Assembly (NCBI GenBank): GCA_040386235.1
Contig: JAZKGA010000001.1
Span: 186,001 to 250,000 of the forward strand
Length of the DNA: 64,000 nucleotides
Direction of reading: 5' to 3'
Source of the DNA: JAZKGA01 sp040386235
GTDB taxonomy: Bacteria; Pseudomonadota; Alphaproteobacteria; Micavibrionales; Micavibrionaceae
Shown: positions 52,944 through 61,228 of the stretch, piece by piece
How the letters are laid out: every line of letters begins with the position of its first letter
Numbering within the stretch: position 1 is the stretch's first letter
The notes under the pieces: model-generated
What the model saw: the letters and a program-made list of their open reading frames with translations, nothing else
Told to the model about the DNA's origin: nothing
The model's database searches: none
Translations under genes and position numbers: made by a program

Positions 52944-54062
52944 TTATACCCGCAACGGCATCAAGACATACAGCGCCGCATCATCGCCCGAGTTTTGAAT
53001 GATCGTTGGCGATGCCGCATCCGACAGGATGATACGGCAGCCGTCACCATCGACTTGCGCCGTGATATCCATCAGATAGCGGGCGTTAAAACCGATTTCC
53101 AAAGGGGGGGCGTCGGAATTGATCTCAATATCTTCTGTCCCGCTGCCTGCCTCAGCCGATTGGGCTGAAATCGTCATCGATTTCCCGTTCAGCGAGATTT
53201 TGATGGCGCGTGATTTGCCATCAGCAATCGTCGAAACGCGGTCAATCGCGCTTGAGAAGATTTTCGCATTCACTTCGACAATTTTATCGTTTTTGGTTGG
53301 AATCACTTTTTGGTAATCAGGGAACGTGCCATCGATCAGTTTCGAAGTCAGGACAATCTGATCCAGTGCGAAGCGGATCTTGCTGCTGGACAGGCTGATC
53401 TCAATCTTATCGGCTGCCTCATCCAGAAGCTTCCGCAGCTCCCCCACCGTTTTGCGCGGGATGATGATTGCGGGCATGTCTTCGGCCCCTGCTGGCAGAG
53501 GCATTTCAAAACGGGCCAGGCGATGACCATCCGTGGCCACAGCACGCAGGACCTTCACGCCGCCATTATCAGCCGCGTGCAGGTAAATCCCATTCAGGTA
53601 GTAACGTGTTTCTTCCGTGCTCATCGCAAACCGCGTACGGTCGATGATGGCGCGCAGATCAGCGGCAGGCAGAGTAAAGCCACCGGACAGATCGCCTGAA
53701 TTCAATTGCGGGAAATCCCCGACAGGCAAGCATGACAGCTTGAATTTCGAACGGCCCGCCTTGACGGTCAGTTGCACGCCAGCGGAATCCAGTTCCAGGG
53801 ACACATCCGCCCCGTCTGGCAGCTTGCGTATAATTTCATGCAGCGTGACGGCGGGGGCGGTTGTGACACCAGCCTGCTCAACCTTCGCCGGGACCGATTC
53901 GCGCATTTCCAAATCCATATCCGTCGTACACAGCGTCAACGTGCTGCCTTCGGCTTTCAGCATCACATTCGCAAGAATGGGAATGGTGTTCCGGCGCTCA
54001 ACGACGCTTTGAACGTGGCTGAGAGAGCGGAGAAGTGCTGAACGGTCTAATGTAATCTTCAT
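52944..54062 (-). CDS. dnaN: DNA polymerase III sliding clamp (beta)
   Basis: The 372 residues make three repeated clamp domains; 'MKITLDRSALLRSLSHVQSV' starts the first and 'DAALYVLMPLRV' is the canonical C-terminus. It forms a ring that tethers the polymerase to DNA. RBS TAAGGGGG lies before the ATG. It follows dnaA after a terminator-bearing gap, so it may have its own promoter. Confidence 0.98.
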   Translation of the reverse strand: MKITLDRSALLRSLSHVQSVVERRNTIPILANVMLKAEGSTLTLCTTDMDLEMRESVPAKVEQAGVTTAPAVTLHEIIRKLPDGADVSLELDSAGVQLTVKAGRSKFKLSCLPVGDFPQLNSGDLSGGFTLPAADLRAIIDRTRFAMSTEETRYYLNGIYLHAADNGGVKVLRAVATDGHRLARFEMPLPAGAEDMPAIIIPRKTVGELRKLLDEAADKIEISLSSSKIRFALDQIVLTSKLIDGTFPDYQKVIPTKNDKIVEVNAKIFSSAIDRVSTIADGKSRAIKISLNGKSMTISAQSAEAGSGTEDIEINSDAPPLEIGFNARYLMDITAQVDGDGCRIILSDAASPTIIQNSGDDAALYVLMPLRV

Positions 54063-54173
54063 GAATGCCCCCTTAAGGCGCGTTTACGGTCCTGGAATCT
54101 ATAGAAGCTGACTATAGCATCTGGCGGTTTGTTGCCAAGACGTTATCTAGGGCGGACCACAGTTTCACACAGG

Positions 54174-54199
54174 CAAAAAGCCTGCATAAAGCAGGCTTT
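54174..54199 (-). terminator. Rho-independent terminator after dnaA
   Basis: Minus strand: AAAGCCTGC, five-nt loop, GCAGGCTTTTT. Located 25 nt after the dnaA stop; separates dnaA from dnaN transcription at least partly. Confidence 0.85.
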
Positions 54200-54223
54200 C
54201 TGAAAGAGAATACCAAAAAATGA

Positions 54224-55654
54224 TTAAGCGGTGGTCAAAGCGCGACGGATAACGTCAACGTCCTGGGCAATCGCAGTATCATCCACCATTAACTCCTCAA
54301 CTTTTCGTACAGCATGCATCACCGTCGTGTGGTCACGACCGCCGAATTTCCGGCCGATTTCCGGCAGGGAGCGCGCTGTCAGAACCTTGGCCAGATACAT
54401 CGCAACCTGGCGCGGACGCGCCACATTGCGGGCCCGGCGGGATGAATGCATGTCGGTCATTTTCAGGTTGTAATGCTCCGCCACTTTCTTTTGGATCTCA
54501 TCAATCGTGATCCGGCGGTCATTGGCGCGCAAAAGGTCTTGCAACACGGCCTGGGTTGATTCCAGCGTGATCGGCTCTTTCGCGACATCGGCATGGGCGA
54601 CGATACGGTTTAACGCGCCTTCCAGCTCACGGACATTCGAGGTGATTTTCAGCGCCAGGAATTCCAGCACCGCATCCGGCACATTGGCCTTCAGCAAATC
54701 ACGCTTGGCATGCAAAATGCCAGAGCGCAATTCATACGACGTGGCCTGAATATCAGCAACCAAACCCCATGACAGGCGGGACCGCAGGCGGTCATCAATC
54801 CCCTGCAGGTCGGATGGCGACCGGTCAGATGAAATGATGATCTGCTTGTTCTGATCCACCAGCGCATTGAAAGTGTGGAAGAATTCTTCCTGTGTCGATT
54901 CTTTGCCGCTGATAAACTGAATATCGTCGATCATCAACACATCAACCGAGCGAAACATTTCCTTGAACGTCATCGTGTCCTGGGCGCGCAACGCACGGAC
55001 GAATTGGTACATGAACTTTTCAGCCGACAGGTACATGATGGTTTTTTCCGGGGCTGCTTCACGTAAGGCCCAGGCAATCGCATGCATCAGGTGGGTTTTA
55101 CCCAGGCCGACACTGCCGTAAATAAACAGCGGATTAAATGGCAGGCGGTCGCTTTCGACCACGCGGCGGGCCGCAGCATGCGCCAGCGCATTCGATTTCC
55201 CAACCACAAATGTCTCGAATTTATAGCGTGGGTCCAGCGGTGACGCCAGGTCCAGCTCTTCGACCATTTGGTTCATATTGCTTTTTAATGCAGGGGTCGG
55301 CGGCGCGACATCTTCCGCCGGCGGTGATGAACTGGCCGATACAACCAGCTCAAGGCGCTCAATGTTCGGGTTGCGCTCGCGGCACAATTCCAGAATACGC
55401 GCGGAATAATGGGATTGGATCCAATCACGCATAAAACGTGTGGGGGCCGAGACTTCAAGCGTGCCATGATAGGTGGCTTGCAGGGTCAATGGCTTTAACC
55501 AGCTGCGGAAGACAGCCTCGCCAAACTCGGCGCGGAATTGATTATAAATGTCCTGCCACAGCGTCAAAATTTCTTTGCTTGGTTCATAGGACTCGGCTTG
55601 TAAATGGCCGTCCACCAGACTTAAGTAGGCTTTCTTGCCCCCGTTTTGTGTCAT
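54224..55654 (-). CDS. dnaA: Chromosomal replication initiator DnaA
   Basis: AAA+ initiator that binds DnaA boxes and opens the origin. Domain I occupies about 25-105 ('LTLWQDIYNQFRAEFGEAVF'). Domain III has Walker A 'GSVGLGKTHL', Walker B 'VLMIDDIQFISG' and sensor region 'ISSDRSPSDL'. Domain IV has the DnaA signature 'RARNVARPRQVAMYLAK' and 'FGGRDHTTVMHAVRKVEEL'. 476 residues. RBS TAGGAG precedes the ATG. Confidence 0.98.
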   Translation of the reverse strand: MTQNGGKKAYLSLVDGHLQAESYEPSKEILTLWQDIYNQFRAEFGEAVFRSWLKPLTLQATYHGTLEVSAPTRFMRDWIQSHYSARILELCRERNPNIERLELVVSASSSPPAEDVAPPTPALKSNMNQMVEELDLASPLDPRYKFETFVVGKSNALAHAAARRVVESDRLPFNPLFIYGSVGLGKTHLMHAIAWALREAAPEKTIMYLSAEKFMYQFVRALRAQDTMTFKEMFRSVDVLMIDDIQFISGKESTQEEFFHTFNALVDQNKQIIISSDRSPSDLQGIDDRLRSRLSWGLVADIQATSYELRSGILHAKRDLLKANVPDAVLEFLALKITSNVRELEGALNRIVAHADVAKEPITLESTQAVLQDLLRANDRRITIDEIQKKVAEHYNLKMTDMHSSRRARNVARPRQVAMYLAKVLTARSLPEIGRKFGGRDHTTVMHAVRKVEELMVDDTAIAQDVDVIRRALTTA

Positions 55655-56116
55655 TCTTAAGCACTCCTACACGCGTTATGCCGGTATTCAACCCCCGGGA
55701 ATAAAACATAAGAAAGGGTTTGCGGCCATGACGACCGACACTCCCTTTGGACCAACAATGTAAAGATTTGACGTTTTCGCCATGACAAGACCCGGTGAGG
55801 TCAGGTGAATAACAAATACGTCGGGTACGGGATCCGAACAGATCCACGAGCCCCCACTTTTATCAACCGACAAAGCATTTCACACCTTATTATAAGCTTC
55901 ACACATGTGTGAGGCCGTGCAGGTTTACCTGCTTTTTTCTGCGTTTGTCGTGCGCTGATATGAGAACCTTAGAGCGTTTTTTTACGCCTTGCAACACAAC
56001 AAATCATCAACAATAAAAAAAGAAAGAATCGTACTTAACTATTGAAATATATAAAAAATAGCGGCCTGAAACACCGTTCAGCCCGCTATAATTAAAGGTA
56101 AAAATAAAGGGTGGTT
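55655..56116. other. dnaA-rpsT intergenic region, possible origin
   Basis: 462 bp with no convincing gene. From about 55979 to 56060 the sequence is very AT-rich (runs of A and T), like a DNA-unwinding element. A 14-bp palindrome TCACACATGTGTGA lies near 55902-55915 and a short GCAGG-ttta-CCTGC hairpin followed by TTTTTT at 55919-55938. Near-matches to DnaA boxes are poor: GGTGAATAA at 55806 and TTATCAACC at 55860, each with two mismatches to TTATCCACA on either strand. An origin is plausible from context but not shown. Confidence 0.4.
56052..56089 (-). terminator. Rho-independent terminator after rpsT
   Basis: Minus strand: ATAGCGG and CTGAA pair with TTCAG and CCGCTAT around a short loop, with one unpaired base in each arm, followed by TTTTTT. 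28 nt after the rpsT stop. Confidence 0.85.
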
Positions 56117-56386
56117 TTAGCCAGCAGCCAAAGCCTTCACACGTGCCGATAAACGGGACACTTTGCGCGCCACAGTATTCTTATGCAGAATACCTTTGGC
56201 AGCGCCGCGATCCAGTTCAGGTTGTGCGGCTTGCAGTGCCGCAGCAGCTGCTTTTGCATCGCCAGACTCAATCGCCGACATGACTTTTTTCAAAAAGGTT
56301 TTCAAACGGCTGGTACGCTGCGTGTTGATATCAGCACGTTTCGCGTTCCGGATAATTCGTTTTTTTGCCGAGGCGTGGTTCGCCAT
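56117..56386 (-). CDS. rpsT: 30S ribosomal protein S20
   Basis: 89 residues, basic and helical. 'MANHASAKKRIIRNAKRADI' and 'RGAAKGILHKNTVARKVSRL' are characteristic of S20, which binds 16S rRNA. It lies between mutM and dnaA, a usual alphaproteobacterial position, with its own terminator. Confidence 0.97.
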   Translation of the reverse strand: MANHASAKKRIIRNAKRADINTQRTSRLKTFLKKVMSAIESGDAKAAAAALQAAQPELDRGAAKGILHKNTVARKVSRLSARVKALAAG

Positions 56387-56478
56387 GAGTCGACTCCATT
56401 AATTCACAACTTTGTTAAACAGAGCTGTTTTTTACGTGGGATAACCCATGTTTGTCAAGAAGTGAATCGTATCACCAT

Positions 56479-57315
56479 CTATTTTTGTTTGACCGCGCAA
56501 TAATAGGTTGCACGGCCAGCCTGTACCACACGCTGTATAACGCACCCCCCTTCACATCCCGGGCATGTGTGACCCGCCTTGTCATACACTTTAAACTCTT
56601 CTTGATACCGTCCGACACCGCCATCCAGAACGCGATAATCACGGTACGTGCTGCCATTCAAACTGATCGCCCGGTTAAGGACGGTGATTATCGCCGACAC
56701 CAGCGCGTCCCAGTCGGCGCGCGTCAATGTCTTCGCTGGACGAAACGGGGAAATGCCCGCGACGTACAGCGCCTCACTGGCATAAATATTGCCGATTCCG
56801 GCGATCAGCGTTTGGTCCAGCAACAACGGCTTAATCGGCCGCGCACTGTTACGCATGACATGATGCAGGTGGGCGGCATCCAGGCCATCCGTTATCGGAT
56901 CAGGGCCCAGGCCGGATAACAGTTTATGCGACCGCCAATCGTTTCGTATTGTCGCAAAGATCATTCCGAAGCGGCGCGGATCGTGGTACAGAACGCGCGT
57001 GCCGTCGGTCAGCGTGATCTCCATATGGTCATGTCGCCCGGCAGGTGTTGCATCACCAGGCGCGTAATGCAGGAAATGGCCCGACATTCCCAGATGAATA
57101 CCCATGGCCATGTCGGTATCCGCAAAGGTGGCGATCATGTATTTCCCATGGCGGGCAATCTCGCCAAACATCCGACCCGCCAGGGCGTCCGGCAAATCGG
57201 TTGGCAAAAGTATCCGCACATTGGGACGATGATACACAATATGGGCCACAATCCGGCCCTTCAGACGATCTGACAGCTGGCGACGGACGGTTTCAACCTC
57301 GGGTAATTCAGGCAT
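56479..57315 (-). CDS. mutM: Formamidopyrimidine-DNA glycosylase
   Basis: Removes 8-oxoguanine and FaPy lesions. The N-terminal 'MPELPEVETVRRQL' has catalytic Pro2 and Glu3. 'DQTLIAGIGNIYASEAL' is the helix-two-turn-helix. The 278 residues end in a zinc-finger region 'TCPGCEGGCVIQRVVQAGRA' then 'TYYCAVKQK': the usual final C-x2-C is C-x2-K here, so the fourth zinc ligand seems lost or supplied by the extra Cys in 'GGC'. Otherwise full length. A promoter-terminator pair lies just upstream. Confidence 0.95.
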   Translation of the reverse strand: MPELPEVETVRRQLSDRLKGRIVAHIVYHRPNVRILLPTDLPDALAGRMFGEIARHGKYMIATFADTDMAMGIHLGMSGHFLHYAPGDATPAGRHDHMEITLTDGTRVLYHDPRRFGMIFATIRNDWRSHKLLSGLGPDPITDGLDAAHLHHVMRNSARPIKPLLLDQTLIAGIGNIYASEALYVAGISPFRPAKTLTRADWDALVSAIITVLNRAISLNGSTYRDYRVLDGGVGRYQEEFKVYDKAGHTCPGCEGGCVIQRVVQAGRATYYCAVKQK

Positions 57316-57370
57316 GGAAAAGATATAGCATGGCGCCTGAGAATATGCAGGCCAGCAAATGCTTATCGCA

Positions 57371-57401
57371 GAAAAAAGAAAACCGCCAGTTACCTGGCGG
57401 T
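57371..57401 (-). terminator. Terminator-like hairpin upstream of mutM
   Basis: Minus strand: ACCGCCAG-gtaa-CTGGCGGT followed by TTTCTTTTTTC. It lies about 22 nt after the predicted start of transcription from the promoter at 57430-57458 and about 56 nt before the mutM ATG. Confidence 0.7.
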
Positions 57402-57429
57402 CTTAAGTCAGTGTGGGGAAATTAAGACC

Positions 57430-57458
57430 TTTATAGACTCTGATTTCACGGGCGTCAA
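57430..57458 (-). promoter_or_regulatory. Strong sigma-70-like promoter upstream of mutM
   Basis: Minus strand: TTGACG (57458-57453), 17-nt spacer, TATAAA (57435-57430). One mismatch in each hexamer at an ideal distance. Predicted start near 57423. Confidence 0.65.
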
Positions 57459-57533
57459 CACAAAAATGATAAAAAAGTAAGATAAAGTTGTTATTTTATC
57501 AGAACCGCCCCTTACCCTGTTTCCCAACACAGC

Positions 57534-57563
57534 AAAAAAAGGCCGCATTTCTGCGGCCTTTCT
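57534..57563 (-). terminator. Rho-independent terminator after groEL
   Basis: Minus strand: AAAGGCCGC, six-nt loop, GCGGCCTTTTTTT. 26 nt after the groEL stop. Confidence 0.9.
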
Positions 57564-57588
57564 AAAATTCTAAGGTAAAAAGCGTGGA

Positions 57589-59235
57589 TTAGAAATCCAT
57601 ACCGCCCATGCCACCCATATCGCCCATACCGCCACCGGCTGCCGATTTTTCATCCTTCGGCATTTCGGTTACGATCACTTCGGTCGTGATCACCAGGCCG
57701 GCGACCGAGGCCGCGTTCTGGATCGCACTGCGAACCACTTTCACAGGGTCGATCACGCCATCCTTAACTAGGTTCACGTATTCACCGGATTGTGCGTTAT
57801 AGCCGAAGTTGGTGTCTTTTTGTTCCAGCAATTTGCCGACAACAATTGAACCTTCAACGCCTGCGTTTTCGGCAATCTGACGGATCGGGGCCTGCAAGGC
57901 CTTGCGAATCAGGTCGATGCCGACCTGCTGGTCATGATTGTCACCTTTCAGACCGTCCAGCGCACGTGAGGCGTACAGCAACGCGGTTCCGCCGCCGGCA
58001 ATAATGCCTTCTTCAACGGCTGCGCGTGTGGCATGCATCGCATCATCAACGCGATCTTTCTTCTCTTTCACTTCGACTTCGGTCGCACCGCCAACGCGGA
58101 TAACAGCAACACCGCCAGCCAGTTTGGCCAGACGTTCCTGCAGCTTCTCACGGTCATAATCTGACGATGTGTCTTCGGCCTGCTTGCGGATCTGGGCGCA
58201 ACGCGCTTCGATATCCTTCTTGCCGCCGCTGCCGTCGATCAATGTCGTGTCGTCCTTGGTGATGCGAATTTTCTTCGCGGTGCCCAGCATGTCGATTGTG
58301 ACGTTTTCCAGCTTGATGCCCAGGTCTTCGGAAATAACCTGTGCACCTGTCAGGATCGCCATGTCTTCCAGCATCGCCTTGCGACGATCGCCGAAACCAG
58401 GGGCCTTGACCGCTGCGATTTTCAGACCGCCACGCAGTTTGTTGACCACCAACGTCGCCAGAGCTTCGCCCTCGATGTCTTCAGCAATCAGCAGCAACGG
58501 GCGACCCGTCTGCACAACCGCTTCCAGAACCGGCAGCATCGCTTGCAGGCTTGAGATTTTCTTCTCGCTGATCAGGATCAGCGGGTTTTCCATCTCAACC
58601 GTCATTTTGTCAGCATTGGTGATGAAGTAAGGGGACAGATAACCACGGTCAAACTGCATCCCTTCAACGACGTCCAGTTCGGTTTCCAGCGATTTGGCTT
58701 CTTCCACCGTGATAACACCTTCATTACCGACGCGTTCCATGGCTTTTGCCAGGATCGCACCGATTTCCGTGTCACCATTGGCCGAAATAGTACCGACCTG
58801 GGCAATCTCAGCATTGGTCTTAACCGGCTTGGCGGAGGCTTTCAAGTTTTGAACAACCGCAGCAACCGCGCGATCAATCCCGCGCTTAACATCCATTGGG
58901 TTACGGCCAGATTCAACCGCCTTGTATCCTTCGCGGGCAATCGCCTGCGCCAGAACGGTCGCGGTGGTCGTACCGTCGCCGGCCTGATCGTTCGCCTTGC
59001 TGGCCACTTCACGGACCAGTTGTGCGCCCGCGTTCATTTCGCGATCTTGCAGTTCAATTTCCTTGGCAACAGTCACACCATCTTTGGTGATGCGCGGCGC
59101 GCCGAATGATTTTTCAATCACCACATTGCGGCCTTTTGGACCCAATGTCACTTTGACGGCATCTGCCAGAATATCTATACCCTGCAACATTTTGCGGCGG
59201 GCCTGTGTTTTAAACAATACGCTTTTCGCAGCCAT
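57589..59235 (-). CDS. groL: Chaperonin GroEL
   Basis: 60-kDa chaperonin forming double rings that fold proteins with GroES. The 548 residues begin 'MAAKSVLFKTQARRKMLQG', contain the ATP motif 'GDGTTTATVLAQAI', and end in the Gly-Gly-Met repeat tail. RBS GAAGGAGAC precedes the ATG. The gene is 58 nt after groS in one operon; only this copy is in the window. Confidence 0.99.
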   Translation of the reverse strand: MAAKSVLFKTQARRKMLQGIDILADAVKVTLGPKGRNVVIEKSFGAPRITKDGVTVAKEIELQDREMNAGAQLVREVASKANDQAGDGTTTATVLAQAIAREGYKAVESGRNPMDVKRGIDRAVAAVVQNLKASAKPVKTNAEIAQVGTISANGDTEIGAILAKAMERVGNEGVITVEEAKSLETELDVVEGMQFDRGYLSPYFITNADKMTVEMENPLILISEKKISSLQAMLPVLEAVVQTGRPLLLIAEDIEGEALATLVVNKLRGGLKIAAVKAPGFGDRRKAMLEDMAILTGAQVISEDLGIKLENVTIDMLGTAKKIRITKDDTTLIDGSGGKKDIEARCAQIRKQAEDTSSDYDREKLQERLAKLAGGVAVIRVGGATEVEVKEKKDRVDDAMHATRAAVEEGIIAGGGTALLYASRALDGLKGDNHDQQVGIDLIRKALQAPIRQIAENAGVEGSIVVGKLLEQKDTNFGYNAQSGEYVNLVKDGVIDPVKVVRSAIQNAASVAGLVITTEVIVTEMPKDEKSAAGGGMGDMGGMGGMDF

Positions 59236-59293
59236 TGTTTGTCTCCTTCAATATAATTAAGTTTGAATAATGTTTGGGGGTCAAAAGCCGGTA

Positions 59294-59590
59294 TTACGCC
59301 GCTTTTTCGATAATGCCCATGATGTCGGATTCTTTCATGACCAACAGCTCTTCGCCGTTAATCGTGACTTCGGTGCCCGACCATTTGGAAAACAGGACGC
59401 GATCGCCGGCCTTAACGTCCAAGGGGACGATCTTGCCCGCATCATCGCGGCTGCCGGTGCCGACAGCGACGATTTCGCCCTGCATCGGCTTTTCTTGCGC
59501 CGAGTCAGGGATGATGATGCCACCCGTTGTTTTTTGTTCTTGTTCGATTCGGCGTAACAATACGCGGTCGTGTAAAGGACGGAACTTCAT
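59294..59590 (-). CDS. groS: Co-chaperonin GroES
   Basis: 98 residues from ATG 59590 ('MKFRPLHDRVLLRRIEQEQK'); a longer in-frame start at 59671 is not needed. The mobile loop 'EQEQKTTGGIIIPDSAQEKP' is present. First gene of groES-groEL. A heat-shock-like promoter candidate lies upstream; no CIRCE element was seen. Confidence 0.98.
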   Translation of the reverse strand: MKFRPLHDRVLLRRIEQEQKTTGGIIIPDSAQEKPMQGEIVAVGTGSRDDAGKIVPLDVKAGDRVLFSKWSGTEVTINGEELLVMKESDIMGIIEKAA

Positions 59591-59707
59591 GTCTCTCGTC
59601 TTTCCTTCTGTTTTGGGTTGTATTGTGGCGGTACAGGATGACCCGCAAGCGGCGTCAAGCCTGACCCCCAACCGCCTGCACCGCTTATTGCCGTACAGGT
59701 GTTACAG

Positions 59708-59736
59708 ATATAAACAAGCGCCTCGCAAAAATCAAG
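59708..59736 (-). promoter_or_regulatory. Candidate sigma-32-like promoter of groES-groEL
   Basis: Minus strand: CTTGAT (59736-59731), 17 nt, TTATAT followed by CTG. It matches the alphaproteobacterial heat-shock pattern CTTG ... YTATNTNNG. The leader would be about 110 nt. Confidence 0.45.
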
Positions 59737-59778
59737 CGTAACCATTCATTAAGACGGCTTGCGATAAACTAAGAAGAG

Positions 59779-60051
59779 ATGTTTATTCTGACGACCCGCT
59801 TGTCGATGTTGCGGCCGCCCGACCTGATGACGGCTGAGATTTTGTATCATTTGCCCGATTATCCAGCGCTTCTGCAAAGCTTCGTGTGGCAGGATTACGA
59901 TATCGCGCCGAATTACCCGACCTTACGCCGGTTTTTAGGGTTCTGGGAGAGGGAAATAGACGCCAAACTGCATTCCGTAACCGTCGCCAGCCGCCAGCTG
60001 ACCTATCCGTTCAATTTTGAAACGGTTGGGAGTGAGTATCGGTTACATTAA
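59779..60051 (+). CDS. usg: Usg family protein
   Basis: 90 residues. 'LMTAEILYHLPDYPALLQSF' followed by 'VWQDYDIAPNYPTLRRFLGF' and 'WEREIDAKLHSVTVA' identify the Usg family, first described beside Caulobacter trpFBA and found only in alphaproteobacteria. The biochemical function is unknown. It is divergent from groES, with 188 nt between. Confidence 0.9.
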   Translation: MFILTTRLSMLRPPDLMTAEILYHLPDYPALLQSFVWQDYDIAPNYPTLRRFLGFWEREIDAKLHSVTVASRQLTYPFNFETVGSEYRLH

Positions 60052-60060
60052 AGCCGCGCG

Positions 60061-60375
60061 TTAAGGCATCGGCGCAAGCGTGACGGCGATACCATCTAAA
60101 TCCGCGCGCATGATCAGCTGGCACGACAGGCGGGAATTCGGCTGAACCGCAATCGCGGCATCAGCCAGCATGTCGTCTTCCTCATCCCTGGCGGGTGCCA
60201 GGCGATCTCGCCATTCAGGCGCCACATACACATGACAGGTTGCGCAGGCGCACGCGCCGCCACATTCCGCCTTTAACGGCATGCCCGCATCGCGCAGGAT
60301 TTCCATGATCGTCCAGCCTTCAATCGCGTCCAGCACATGACACTGCCCATCTGGGCCAGTACAATAAATCTTCAT
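60061..60375 (-). CDS. [2Fe-2S] ferredoxin
   Basis: 104 residues with adrenodoxin-type cluster ligands: C-GGACA-C-AT-C (C-x5-C-x2-C) and a final Cys in 'SRLSCQLIM'. Electron carrier for cytosolic redox or Fe-S assembly. It overlaps the upstream membrane-protein gene by 4 nt, and a ferredoxin-NADP reductase-like gene lies beyond that, a plausible electron-transfer set. Confidence 0.93.
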   Translation of the reverse strand: MKIYCTGPDGQCHVLDAIEGWTIMEILRDAGMPLKAECGGACACATCHVYVAPEWRDRLAPARDEEDDMLADAAIAVQPNSRLSCQLIMRADLDGIAVTLAPMP

Positions 60376-61199
60376 TTTGGATGGGTCGGCCGCATGTCAA
60401 ACGCATTGGGGGTGTGCGGCAAGTGATCCTTCATCAGGCACGCCATGCCAGCCGTCGCAATCGCCCAGACCAGCATGTCAACCGCCTGGCTGATTAAAAC
60501 AACAAGTGTCAGGATAATCGTTGGGGCTTCCAGCAACGACTGGCCGCGCAGCAAAATACTGGCCGCAACATATGTCAGGATGGTCGGCGGGATCATGCAC
60601 ACCATCATCAAGGTCAAAATGTGCAAGGATGCCATAAATCCGCCGATACGTTTCAAGAATGCGCCAGGACTGACCAAAACGGCTGCGGGAATATAAAGCC
60701 AGATAAACCGCACCGCATAAATCGTCGCGGCCATCAAAATCAATGCAGGCAACATCATTTTCGGGTCTGGTTCAGCCGGCATGTTCCCAGTCGTATAGCT
60801 TTCCTGTGCCGTGGCCAGAAAGCCGCCAAAGATCATGAATTTCCCCATACTCATGACAACGAACATCAGGGTGCCGGATATAATGCCGCGCGTGCGCGTG
60901 ATCAAATGCGGTATATCAATCTGCCCAGTGGCCTGCGGTGCGGGGCGATAAGGCCAGTATTCGTTTAACAACAAGCTGCGCGCATATTGTGCCAAAAACC
61001 AACCCATCGCAAAAAATGCAGGCAGTAACAACAGGCCTTGGCGCATCAATGGTGCGTCCCCCGCCCATGTCAAAGTCAGAATGTGCATAATGGCGACAAT
61101 AAAGAACGGCACGCCGCCCAGGCGGATCAGGTAATGGCGATCATCCCACACCCTTGTGTATCCGTAACCGGCGGCGGTGATAACATCTTGGCTTTTCAT
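60372..61199 (-). CDS. Integral membrane protein, 275 aa, unknown
   Basis: Six or so predicted transmembrane helices (about 27-45, 55-72, 108-130, 150-170, 190-215 and 228-252). Met-rich hydrophobic segments ('GTLMFVVMSMGKFMIFGGFL', 'LHILTLMMVCMIPPTILTYV'). His residues in helices ('IMHILT', 'LHILT') might bind haem or metal, but no known haem motif is present. It is translationally coupled to the downstream ferredoxin. No family recognised. Confidence 0.8.
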   Translation of the reverse strand: MKSQDVITAAGYGYTRVWDDRHYLIRLGGVPFFIVAIMHILTLTWAGDAPLMRQGLLLLPAFFAMGWFLAQYARSLLLNEYWPYRPAPQATGQIDIPHLITRTRGIISGTLMFVVMSMGKFMIFGGFLATAQESYTTGNMPAEPDPKMMLPALILMAATIYAVRFIWLYIPAAVLVSPGAFLKRIGGFMASLHILTLMMVCMIPPTILTYVAASILLRGQSLLEAPTIILTLVVLISQAVDMLVWAIATAGMACLMKDHLPHTPNAFDMRPTHPK

Positions 61200-61228
61200 G
61201 CTGCTTTAAACTGGCTGAGAATGCGGGA

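Noticed and set aside
55688..55873. Minus-strand ORF of 61 codons upstream of dnaA
   Set aside because: No ribosome-binding site, no recognisable features, and it overlaps another equally poor ORF; treated as non-coding.
59591..59778. CIRCE operator (HrcA site) before groES
   Set aside because: No TTAGCACTC-N9-GAGTGCTAA inverted repeat on either strand.
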